From positions 9,423,001-9,487,000 of the forward strand of contig NC_063263.1 of the NCBI RefSeq assembly GCF_019578655.1: a stretch of DNA of 64,000 nucleotides, given 5' to 3'. The notes under the pieces were generated by a model, which was not told the origin of the DNA, did not search any database, and saw nothing but the letters and a program-made list of their open reading frames with translations. The stretch is from Ricinus communis (lineage: Eukaryota > Streptophyta > Magnoliopsida > Malpighiales > Euphorbiaceae). A program made the translations under genes and the position numbers. Positions 35,105 through 46,345 of this stretch are shown here, one piece after another. Within the stretch, counting starts at the first letter, position 1; every line of letters begins with the position of its first letter.

Positions 35105-36310
35105 ATGGCTGATTCTGCTTTAGAGTCCCATTGCCAATCTGATGCATTAGGTCTGAAACATATAAGCAGTTCATTTTTCAATTTTCCTGGTTTTTTTGTG
35201 GGGTTTGGTTCAAGAGGTTCATCAGAGTCTGACTCAGTTAGGAGTCCCACATCTCCTCTTGATTTTAGTTTCTTATCAAGTCTTAGTAACCCATTTAGCC
35301 TCAAGTCCCCAAGATCCCCGTCCCAAAATGGCCATCAAAAGAATTGGAATAGCAGTAAAGTTGGTCTTGGCATCATAAATTTACTTGCTGATGAGACCAA
35401 ACCACCTGGTGTAGTTCTTAATTCTCCGAAGAGGAAGAATATAATCTTTGGATCACAGGTGAAGACTGGTTATTCTGTCAGATCTAACTCTTTGCCAAGA
35501 GACTACATGCTCTTGTTACTACCAAAAACCAAAACTCTGAACCGCCAATTAGGTAAATCAAATTCTGAAGCTGTATTTGGGGATGAGGCAGTCCAATTAG
35601 AATGTAAACCATTTGAAAACTCTTCTCCAATTACCTTATCCCCCAAATCCCCTTTGATTTCTAAAAAGTTCTGTTCAGAAAATAGAACAACTACTATTAC
35701 AAGTTTATCATTTTTTGATGATGGAGGTACACCAACAGATGACTCTTTGGGGACCAAATCAAGTTCACTTCCAGTGCCCATTGGTTCTAGCAAAGGATAT
35801 GTAGGTTCTCTCTCTGCACGTGATATTGAGCTTTCTGAGGATTATACCTGTATAATTTCTTATGGTCCAAACCCTAAAACAACTCACATTTTTGGTGACT
35901 GTATTTTGGAATGTCACACGAATGAGTTGTCCAATTTTGACATGGGATCTGAATTACCTCAAGAGACCAACTCTCCACTTCCGTCTGATGAGTTTTTGAG
36001 CTTCTGTTACACTTGCAAGAAAAAATTGGAGACCAGAGATGACATTTATATGTACAGGTATGTCCTCAAACTTGCTTGATAGAGTGCCTTACTTTGTTTT
36101 TGACCGTCGAAGCTATTTTTTTTTATCATAAATACTGTTCTTTTGGTTCTTTGTAGAGGTGAGAAGGCATTTTGCAGTTTCAATTGCCACTCAGAGGAAA
36201 TTTTTGGTGAGGATGAGACAGAGAAAACTTATGATAATTCGCCCAAAAGCTCTTCCATGTCCAGCTACCATGAAGATCTTTTTCTAACCAGTATGCCCAT
36301 TGCAATGTAA
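35105..36310 (+). CDS. FCS-like zinc finger (FLZ, formerly DUF581) protein
   Basis: Two exons, 35105-36057 and 36157-36310, encode 368 residues starting MADSALES. The N-terminal 290 residues are Ser/Pro-rich and probably disordered, with conserved family segments such as SFFNFPGFFVGFGS, SDSVRSPTSPLDF and SNSLPRDY. The FLZ domain lies at about 297-335: FLSFCYTCKKKLETRDDIYM, then GEKAFCSFNCHSEEIF, with four Cys arranged C-x2-C...C-x3-C to bind zinc. The intron splits the domain in the usual place just after IYMY. FLZ proteins are plant-specific adaptors of the SnRK1 energy-sensing kinase. The long N-terminus resembles FLZ10/FLZ11-type members; the exact orthologue is uncertain. Confidence 0.93.
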
Positions 36311-36319
36311 CACATTCAA

Positions 36320-39300
36320 GTGATAACAAGTGGATCATCTGTACTTGAAGAGCTGTTTATGTGTATCCCTATGCAGCCATGGATGATCACAAAGATGAAA
36401 CATACTGTTTTCTGGTTTGTGTTTCAGTCGATGCTACGGACGAGTCCTGGGCAGCAATAGCATAGAGTCTCTATTTTTGTAGTCTGAGGCATAAGCATTA
36501 CCTTACATCGATTGTTGTTTTTCTATATTTACAATTAGATGGGTTAGAAGTGGCCAAGAGCCCTCACTCATCAGTTTTCTTTCCAGTTCAACATCCTGCC
36601 TTTATCAAGAGCTCGTGTAGTTGCCATTTGAATCTCTTAAAAGCATTATGCATAAAGATACCCAATATTCTGTCATCAAATGCCATTATCTTGAGTTATC
36701 TTTTTCTTAGCAAATTCAAAATGTTTTCGTTGGAGGGTAGTTTGGAATGTATTAGCAGGGCTAACCTATGTTGTGATTCATATAGAATGATATAAGACTG
36801 CTCACCAGATTCAAAAAATTAAAACCCAGTGGTGAAAACTTAAAACTAATACACCATCAGTCACTCCATCCGGAGTCTTTTCCAGTTTCTGTCAACTTGC
36901 ACCTTCAGTGGCCAGCTTCGAACAAGTTTAGTGGCCCTTCTTTGTTCTTCTTTTTGTCACGTGTCAAGTAACACAGGCTAGATATATTATTGCTGTATAT
37001 GTGCAAAAAGAAAAAAAAGAAAAAATCAATCAATCTTGGCCAACCTTTTAAGTATGATAAAGGATCGTCCATTTGTTAGTGACTTTGCAATTTGCATTTC
37101 TTAAGAAACAATATTAATTTGGCGGACAGCCATTCGTTTCTGAAAAGGCTGACATTAGTGGTCTAATGGAATTGTCTGATATTGGGGAGCTTTCAACCCC
37201 ACACACTCACACTCGCACTCTTTGCCAATCAATGGCTCGAAAGCAACAATTCCAAGTGGTGGGCTCTATACGGATTAGAGATTTTATAATAACAAAAAAA
37301 TAAAAAAAGGTAATCCTGCATTTTTTAGATATGCAGAATTTTGTGGAAGAAAAAAGAGAAAAGAAAAGAACAAACAAAGAAGGAAGCTGTTGTAGTGGAA
37401 ATATTTTATCTTATGGGAAGAATCGATGAGTTTTTTTATTTTCCTTAAAACATTTATCTTACTTTATAGAATTGAGTGCTGATTTATGAAATAAGATTCA
37501 TATATAATTTTATATGAGATTTAAATTTATGTGTAATTTTATATTTTTTTATTAATTTATTTATTAATAAGTTAGATTTCTAATTAAACACTTATTTCAA
37601 TTTAAAAAAATAATATATTAATAATAAATTTATTTTCTAATTAGATAATGATTAGTTTTCTAATTAAATAATAATTATTTAAAAAAATATTATATTAGTG
37701 AATAAATTAATTTCTTAATTAGATAATAATTTTAATTATAAAAAATAATATTTTTAAATATTATGTTCACTAATAAATTAACTTTTAATTATTACAATAA
37801 TTTATAATTTTAAAAAATAGTAATATCACTATATTGATAATATTAATTTATATAATATCAGAATTAATAAACAAATACCTTAAAGATAATTTTTATATTA
37901 AAATTTAAAAATTAAAGATATTTAAAATAGTTAATTTAGTATTATTGTTTAAAATATTATAAATTAATATTAAATATTTAAAAATTTATTAAATTATATC
38001 TATAAATTTAATTCTATAATTAAAATAATAATAACGGTCGTGCAACGTAACAAGTAAACAACTAGTTTATCTATAAAAGACCATTGAATAAAAAATTACA
38101 CATAATTTTATTATAACATATAAAATTTTATTAATATTGATGAACAAAAATTTGATCTCAAAATTTCTCTAATTCTCACTAAAATCATAATACAAATCAA
38201 ACTCGATAAATTCATCTAATTAGATTAGTATAATCGATAAGTAAAATCCGAAGTAAATAAAGCTCTGCTATTTAAACTTGAAAGACGGTTGGTTAATGGT
38301 TCATAACTTAAATATATTTAGAATAAAATCATAAATTTTCATTACCATTTAATATTTTTATTAAATTTTATTTAGATTCAAATAAATTTGTTTAGTCTAG
38401 CATTGCCATGAAAAGAAATAATTAAATAAGAAACTCTCTGTTAGAGGAAATTACACGAGACTTCGAACGTGGCAACCTGCAGTTCTCAGGTTAAAGATAA
38501 AGTGCTTGTTCTTTTTCCCACGTGGCAAATCTCACGGGTAGAAATAAAAAAGAAGAAGTGTATTATTATTGATATTATCCAACTTATGTGGACTGGACTG
38601 TCAAGAACACCTGATTTTATCACTAATGTCCGGATGCTCAGTAAATGAATTTTTTCTTTTTTTAATTTGTTAAAGATTTTCTTCTTATAATTGTTTTAAA
38701 AAAATATAAAATATCATATTATTATACTTTAGTTATTGACATTTGATATTTGACTTCACTTTTAATTGTCTAAATGTTAAATTTAAAGGATAATTACTAT
38801 TTTTCTCTCTAAAATTTGACATATTTACTATTTAATTTTTCACTTCTAGAAATTTTTATTAAATCCCTCTTGTCTTTTGTAGTAATATTCTAAGAACCCC
38901 TTTCTATTAATATGTACATTATTATATTGTTAAATTTGAAATAAAAAATTACAAGTATCCTTTAATCGAAATTTATTATTATTGTTTTATTACTAAATAA
39001 ACCCAGAGACATTTTCTTCTTTCATTGTTGTGACCCAAAAGAAAGAAACAATCAAGAATCTAAGATCCTCGCTATTTCTATAGGTACTATTGCCTCAAGT
39101 GAAACCTTTCACTACTTTACATTTCTTCTTCTATTTATTTTTATCCCTTCATTTTCTTATTGTAATAAATTCTTTTTCTTCATCATTTTTATTTCTCATT
39201 TTTAAAATAGCTATTTTCTAATTTTAAAAAAATGTGAAAAATAGTATGTATAAGAAGTCCTTTTGTCGATGAGGCATTTTATCGAACACTTAACGTTTCT

Positions 39301-40300
39301 AAGAATAACATCTAAATCTAGACACATGAGCCAAATTTTTGAATATCACCGAGCATTATTATATGCATAACCCAAAAGCCTCAGTCTTTTAACTTTTGGT
39401 TTGTTTCTCTCCTTTTGAGCTTCTTCTCTCTTTATGCCATCTTCAATTTACAACTCCTTTTCCTTTTACAGTCTATTCATAACCATTTTTACTACTACAG
39501 TAGTATAAAGATCAACAATGATGTAATAAAGTAAAATCCTTTGTACTCTTTATTATACTAAATACTTTTAAAGAAAATAATAAATTGGGAAAATTAACAA
39601 TTGTTTAGTTAAATGATTGATCTGTTGAAGGGATAATAGAACAAGCCTTGATGCAAATCCAAGATAAAAAAATAAAGGTTTGATTAATAGGAATAAATAT
39701 GATATTAGAGAAGGAAAGAAAAGTGTAAGGGTATAATTGCCATCTTTTTTTTTTTTCCAAAATTAACAGTAATCTGCAGAAATAATAAGAAGGGATTTTA
39801 ACATAATATCATGAAAAGATAAGGATAATTTAGCATAATTTTAGAAAACAAGGGATCGATTAGTATAATATGAAAAACAAAAGAGATAACTAGTAATTAC
39901 TTTATCACTAATTTTATATCGCAAAGCACTTTAGTTTGTCAACAATATAGAGTTTTCATGCATACACAATCATAAAATATTAATCTTGAGAATTACTTAA
40001 ACATAATGATAAAACAAGTTATTTAAAAACATATATATCGAATTATATATCGAAAGCCGTATTCGATGAAAATTGCACGTATAATTTAAATATAAATCTT
40101 TCATATATTTTAAGATCTACCTACAATATGGGGTCAATATGTGAACATCATTATTCAAATTTCACCGAGTTAAAAAAAATACTAATTTTAATATATAGAA
40201 ATAATAATATATATTGAGGTAACTCTTAGGGTACCTTTTGCAATTAACTTGAACTTAAATGCACTAAATCGGGAACATAGTATATAACAAGAGAAAGCAA
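36320..40300. other. FLZ 3' region and AT-rich intergenic DNA
   Basis: About 500 bp after the stop probably include the 3' UTR. Then follows strongly AT-rich DNA, especially 37440-38260. Within it are a small island with two ACGTGGCA-type boxes (38460-38540) and a candidate degenerate inverted-repeat element (38805-39905). No gene or RNA was recognised. Confidence 0.55.
38805..39905. mobile_element. Candidate degenerate TIR transposon (MITE/MULE-like)
   Basis: The left end (aaggataattactattttt... then aaatccctcttgtcttt) resembles the reverse complement of the right end (ataaagtaattactagttatc... then aaaatcccttcttatta) in the same order. The arms would be over 100 bp and heavily diverged, with about 0.9 kb between them and no coding capacity. 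AT-richness makes chance similarity possible. Confidence 0.35.
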
Positions 40301-40309
40301 AATCAGATA

Positions 40310-40845
40310 AATATCTATTTTGGTACTAGAATTTTACATTATATTTAGTTTGGTTTTAATTTTTTGATATCAAACTCTTAAATTTTGTTTCAAATTAAAT
40401 TATCTGAAGTAATTCCAGTTAATTTTCGATGACGTATCCGCTGAAATAGAAATATATTTTTTCAAACTCACTATATTAGGTGCTATATCACTAGATAATT
40501 GAATTAAGTATGACCTTAATATTTGGTGTATATGTATATTATGCATAATATATTGATTCAAATCGCCATTAATTAAATTGTTAAACTATATGACATTTTA
40601 TATTGCAAATTTGAAAATAAATTCATATTGCAGTTGAAATATTATCCAAACTTGACCAGCATCCCTTTAGGTAATTCAATTTAATTTGAAATAAAAGGTT
40701 TGTTATTAAAAGGAAAAAAATAAAAAATTGGTACTAAATTGAAATTAAGATATTATATTTATTACTAAAATAAAAAATAAAAAGTTGATACTAAATGAAA
40801 ATATATTGCAAAATTTTGGTACTAAATGAGATAGTTACCACTTAC
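40310..40845. mobile_element. Candidate short TIR element next to the MFP1 promoter
   Basis: The left arm (tatctattttggtactagaa, 40313 on) and the reverse complement of the right arm (tatctcatttagtaccaaaa, ending near 40832) match over about 60 bp. Both arms share tttcaaattaaatt further inside at matching distance. About 0.5 kb in total, non-coding. The right end lies about 110 bp upstream of the MFP1 start codon. Confidence 0.45.
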
Positions 40846-40951
40846 CAAGCAAAATCCACTAAAAACAAACTCTCTTAGCGCTTTGCTTCCCTCTTCTTAT
40901 CTATTCTTAAAAAATCAAGAAATCAGAACTTCAAAATCTAAAGCCATTAGC

Positions 40952-43900
40952 ATGGCAATGGGAAGCTCTCACCTTTTACAACCTCACTTTCCCTCTTCTT
41001 CTTCTTCTTCTTCTTCTTTCTCTTCTCACTCTCATTCCCATTCTATTTTCTTTTATTTCAAGAACATTGACACCAAGAGAAAGAAGAGACCAACAATTCT
41101 TGCTTGTAGTCGTCAAGAAGATCCAGATGATATCATTTTTAGCAGGAAGAGAGCTGTTCTTTTTGTGGGTATTTCTGTTCTTCCTTTCTTGCAACTCAGG
41201 GCCAGAGCTCTTGACACTTCTTTTACTAGTGAGTTCTTTTCTGGCTTCTGTTTTCATTTCTTTGCATTTCAGAGTTCATTTCTGTTTTGGGATTTTGTCA
41301 CTGTTGTATCTGGTAACGTGGATTCTTGAATTACTCGTTAATACGAGCAGTGTTCTTGTGATTTCAAGTTTAATTATCTGGTTCTTGGTAGTATGATCTG
41401 TGTATGGAAATAGGGCAGACATTGGTTTTCTTAATGTATCATCATTGGATTGTGGTATCTGGCAATAGGTTAAACGTTTTCTCAAATTGTTATTTGGTTA
41501 CATTTACCTGTTATTGTTACTTGATGTTCGTTAATTTTTTCGTAATGGACTGTATTACTGGTGATTAGCTTCTAAGTTCCTTTCAAAATTAAAATCTCAG
41601 ATAGAATCTTTTGAAAAGAATAAGTGAAAACGCTTTTCTTATGTTATTTTCCTTAACATCTTTCTGAACATGAATCGCATTAAAATATGTCCTGTCACCG
41701 ACTTCCCTTCATTATTTGTTGTTCGGCTCTTATTAGTAAAATCTTGTCTTGGAATACGATGTATAAACAAGAAGCAACAGAGGGAAATAACGAACTGACA
41801 ATGTATCAAATTTATGAATAATGCAGTTTTTGTTTGCTCAAACTTCAATGTTTGGGGTGAATACCTTAAAATGATTCAAGCACGATGTTACACCTTGGAG
41901 GAGCTTATTTGAACCAAACCAACAGGAGAATGTATAAAGTATCATAATTGTGGCGAATTACTATCATCAAGAAGTAAAGAGTAGGAAGCAGAAAATTACA
42001 ACTATCCAAAGATTGATATTTTTGTTCTTAACAACAGTCTTTGATATTTCATATTGGGGTGAACGAAAGCTGATATATAGTTTCACTATAAATGACAGCT
42101 ACTTGCCTTTCGTTTAGTAAACATTCTAGTGAAAAGAAAATTTATAATGTAAATGAATATGATCATTAATTTATTTATGATGTATCTAAGGTCTTAGATA
42201 AGCAATATAATTCGTTTCTTCGTAAAAAATATATGTTTTTATACAAGCTTTATCCTTTTTCAGAAGATTAATTTCTCGTATGACGTTCATGTATTTGAAA
42301 CTTGTTTATTGAAGTGGATGGCTTTTTAATCCTTCAAGTTCTTAGAGGTTATCAGATATAGTGCTGCTGAATTACCTCTAATTACCTTGCATGCATGTAT
42401 ATTCACTCTCAACTAAGGGAAATTTCTATCCTTTAGCCAATTGTTTATTGGCATTCACAGGAAAAGAATATCTGTAAGCAATGCATTCCATTTTTTTGTT
42501 TAGGCCCTTAGCAAAATGGGAAAAAGTAAAAAGGAAAAGGAAAATATGAAATGCATGGCTCAAGGGTATCTTTTCTTTGCAGCGATATTATGTAAGCAAG
42601 TATATAGTTTGAGGAGAATTCCTGCATTGTCCTAATTGCAAAAACATTGAATCGTCTATGAAACCTTGTGGCTTTAAGTAATTTGCTGGAAGTGGGGACT
42701 TCAGATCTTTTACAGTAAGATAGGGCATATATTATCTCTATATCTGACATGATTCACTCTTTCTCCTTGAAGGACTGATATTTTCTTCAAACTATATTGC
42801 TTTTGGAAGCCGATCTGTTTCATCTCACTTTTTTAACTTTATAAGCTTTTGTTCATTTTATTTCAGAAGAAATTGAGCTCAAATCACTTGAGGAGAAACA
42901 AAAAGAAGAGGTCTGAATTTCTGCTTCACTTACAATTTAATCCAGACAACTACACTTTTGGTATTCTTAAGTTTGAAATATTCTGAATTCAGCTGTTATC
43001 TTGGACAGCTAGCAATTCAAAGATATAAGCCACCAAATCCCTTTCTGTCTCTCCTGAATGGACTTGGTATATTTGGTACTGGCGTGCTTGGTGCATTCTA
43101 TGCATTGACTCTGAAGGAAAAGAAAGCTGCTGAAACAACAATGGAATATGTAAGCAACTGCTGACCTTCTCTGTCTTGTTTCTTCAAAACCTGAGTCAAC
43201 CATGATGCTTTTAAAATATTCAAGAAGCACCCCATTCTTAGGGTATTTTCATGTAGAGAGAGGTTAAGGTAAATACTCCTTTTTCTTGGATCTTGAGGAC
43301 TTAAATATTTATATATATTGTCAATCAGTCTATCTACATGTTAGAAGTGGAATGTATCCTCCATTTCTCCCAAATTCTCGAGTCTAGAAGTTGAATCATG
43401 TTTCTTCAATTATGAAGCTAAAGTAATTTTCTCTTGGTCATGTTTCTCGCTTAACACATGAAACTGGTGCAATGCACAGATGACAGACAAACTGAAAGAG
43501 AACGAAGCTACTATTGTTTCCTTGGAGAAGAACTTTGAAGCAAAGCTATTAAGTAAACAGGAAGAATTTTCAAAGCAACTGAGAGAGGCAAAGGAAGAAC
43601 AGCAGGTTCTAGTGAACCAGCTAAATTCGGCTAACAGTACAATTACAGGGCTAGGACAGGAGCTGAAAAATGAGAAAAGAATAATTGAGGAGCTTAACGC
43701 TCGAATAGGTGGTCTGGGAGCTAATCTGTCAAAAGCTGAGGAAGACAAGAAAGCTCTTGAAGGAGAGATGGAGGAAAAACTCAATTCTATTGAGGTCCTA
43801 CAAAATAAGATTAACTTGCTTAGTATAGAGCTTAAGGATAAGGAAGAAAATGTTCAAAGCCTCAGCTCTTTGCTTGCTGAAAAAGAATTGGAGGTGAAGA

Positions 43901-45249
43901 ACTTGAATTCTACCTACAAGGAAACAAAGGATGAACTAGCCAAGGCAGAGAGAGATACCAAAGCACTAAAAGATGAACTTCTGAAAGTTATCAAAGAACT
44001 GGAATCTAAGAACTTGGTAGTGGATGAATTGAATTCGACAGTGAGTTCTTTAATGTTTGAGAAAGATGAATCTAACAAGAAGCTCAATGCCGTTCAGAAG
44101 GAGTACAATGATCTGAAGTCATCCTCCGAAAAGAAGGCTGCTTTGGATGCTGTCCTGTTGAGAGAAAGAGAAGATGAGCTTGGCCGATTAAAGGAGAAAC
44201 TTGAGCTTGCTCAGAATGAAGTGAGAGGAAGCCAGGCCATTATTGCAGATTTGATCCAGGCAAGAGAAGATTTGAGGAAAAAGCTTGATACAGAATTGAA
44301 CAATGTAAAGAATCTGAAACATGAACTTCAAAACAGTCAGGAAGCTCTAGGGAAGTTTAGAAATGAGGCTTCTCATCTGGCAAAAGAACTCGAGCAGTCA
44401 AGAAGTAAGTGCACGGTGCTTGAGGCTGAGGTTTCTAGAATCGAGGCTGAATTTGCCAAGGCTACAGAAACAATGCAAAAGGGCCTTGAGAATGCAAAAC
44501 AGAGTGGTGAAGAGTTGGCTGGTGAGATTATGGCGTTAAAGGAACAACTGAGGAAATCTAAGGAGGATCTGCAAATAGCGTCCCTTGATCTGGGAGCTTT
44601 AACAATAGAACGTAATAGTGCACAGGAGGAATTGGTAGATGTCTATAAGAAAGTTGAAGTCACAGCCAATGAACTAATTGAAGAGAAAAAGGTAGCATCT
44701 TCATTGAGCAAAGAGCTAGAAAACCTACAGAACCAAGTCATGAAAGACAAGGAAGCCAGAAAGTCTCTTGAAAGGGATCTAGAAGAAGCTACTAAATCAC
44801 TGGATGAGATGAATCGAAATGCATTGATACTTTCTGGGGAGCTGGAGATAGCAAATACTAGGATTGCTAGCCTTGAAGATGATAAAGAGGCACTTTACAA
44901 GTCTCTTACAGAGCAAAAGAATGCATCTAAAGAGGCTCAAGAGAACATGGAAGACGCACATAACATGGTCTTGAAGCTTGGTAAAGAAAGGGAGAGTTTG
45001 GAGAAGAAAGCAAAGAAACTTGAAGAAGAATTGGCGTCGGCCAAAGGTGAAATACTCCGTTTAAGGAGTAAAATAAACTCCTCGAAAACTGTTCCAAATG
45101 AGCAGGAACATTCTCAGAAAGGTGAAGCAATAAATTCCTCAACAGCCCTTCCGAATGAGCAGGCTTCTCAGAAAGGTGAAGCTGAAGAGAAGGTGACTGT
45201 CACTGCGAAGAGAGGCGGCAGAAGGAGAAGAACTGGATCCCAGCAGTGA
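40952..45249 (+). CDS. MFP1: MAR-binding filament-like protein 1 (MFP1)
   Basis: Four exons (40952-41228, 42867-42910, 43009-43149, 43480-45249) join in frame to 743 residues. The start is the first ATG of the frame (MAMGSSHLLQ). The N-terminus is a Ser-rich plastid transit peptide with eight consecutive Ser. A basic patch and hydrophobic stretch (SRKRAVLFVGISVLPFLQL) ending RARA resembles a thylakoid-targeting second signal. Residues 119-141 form a membrane span (PFLSLLNGLGIFGTGVLGAF). From 155 to about 700 the protein is one long Glu/Lys/Leu-rich coiled coil, and the tail is very basic (RGGRRRRTGSQQ). MFP1 is a thylakoid-anchored protein reported to bind plastid nucleoid DNA and to help position starch granule initiation. 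Intron 1 is 1.6 kb. SYS1 follows 1.1 kb downstream on the same strand. Confidence 0.93.
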
Positions 45250-46345
45250 AGGGTATTATCTGTCATCTGATTAATTCTCTCAATGCTAAATGGTATTTGC
45301 TTGTATCATCATTCAACCTAAGCTAAGCTAAATTTATTGCATTGTATAGATGTGATGTTGAGGCATAAATATTGAGGAAATTCTTGTTCATAATTTTTTG
45401 TTAAATGCCATTTGTTGTAAGCTTATTATAACAGATTTGTAAATTCTTACAACACAATTCTCCTCCATTAGTTTTCATCCAATTTTCAGAGAGGCGGGTA
45501 AGCTTTTTTCTTGGCTATGAGATTATCACATTAATATCTAACAGGAGCATTATTAATCATAAAAGAAGTTCAACAATATCAACATTTTCAGTTAATTAAT
45601 TAATTAATTCAGTGATCCAGCGAATGCTTCGAAAACCTACATAACCACAGCAAATCAGTTGTTAAATTCTTTTTTTCAGGAGCTGAAATTTATTTATTTT
45701 TTATAAAAAAAACAGGTTTGATTTAGAGGAATTATAAAGTAAATTACACATTTAAATATATTTCTGTTAAAACAATTAAGGAAAAAAATATTAAAACAAA
45801 TTTATAACTGGGGGGTCTGCAGTACAAGAGAGAAAAAGAAAACTAAAAATAAATAAATAAATATATATATATATATAATTCTTCTATGAATTTCTTTTAT
45901 TATTCAATTATATGTAAATGTAAATATATTATTATATAAAAAGATAATTAATTAGGTGGTAAACTGAGTGCACGTAATTGGAGGTGAGGTGGATAATTGT
46001 TGCTAATAATAATAATAAGAAAAAAATATTCCCTTTCTCTCTTTTCATTATTCCGTTCCTGTTGTCTCATATACGACTCTCTATTTCTTCTTCGTTTTCT
46101 TCTTCTTCTCTAAATGTATATAATAACTAAATTAAGGGAATTCTTTTCTTTTGATTCTTCGAAAATTTAACAAAATTCTTCAACTTTTTGTTTGTTTGCT
46201 CGATTCAATTTCATCGGATCCGATCCCATTTCCACAATCTTCACTTCGTAATTTCTTTTGCTTACCTAAAACCTTAAAGTCCGTTTTTTCTTTTCTTTTT
46301 TGGGGTTTAATTGGGTTAAGGACTTAAAAGGCAAGGGTAATAGAG
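45250..46345 (+). other. MFP1 3' UTR and SYS1 upstream region
   Basis: About 200 bp after the MFP1 stop resemble a 3' UTR. An AT-rich stretch with an AT repeat (45860-45880) follows. From about 46020 the sequence becomes pyrimidine-rich (CTT repeats), as expected for the SYS1 promoter and leader. Confidence 0.5.

Noticed and set aside
40883..40951. Start of the MFP1 frame at 40883
   Set aside because: The codon is TTG and the residues before the ATG at 40952 do not look like a transit peptide start.
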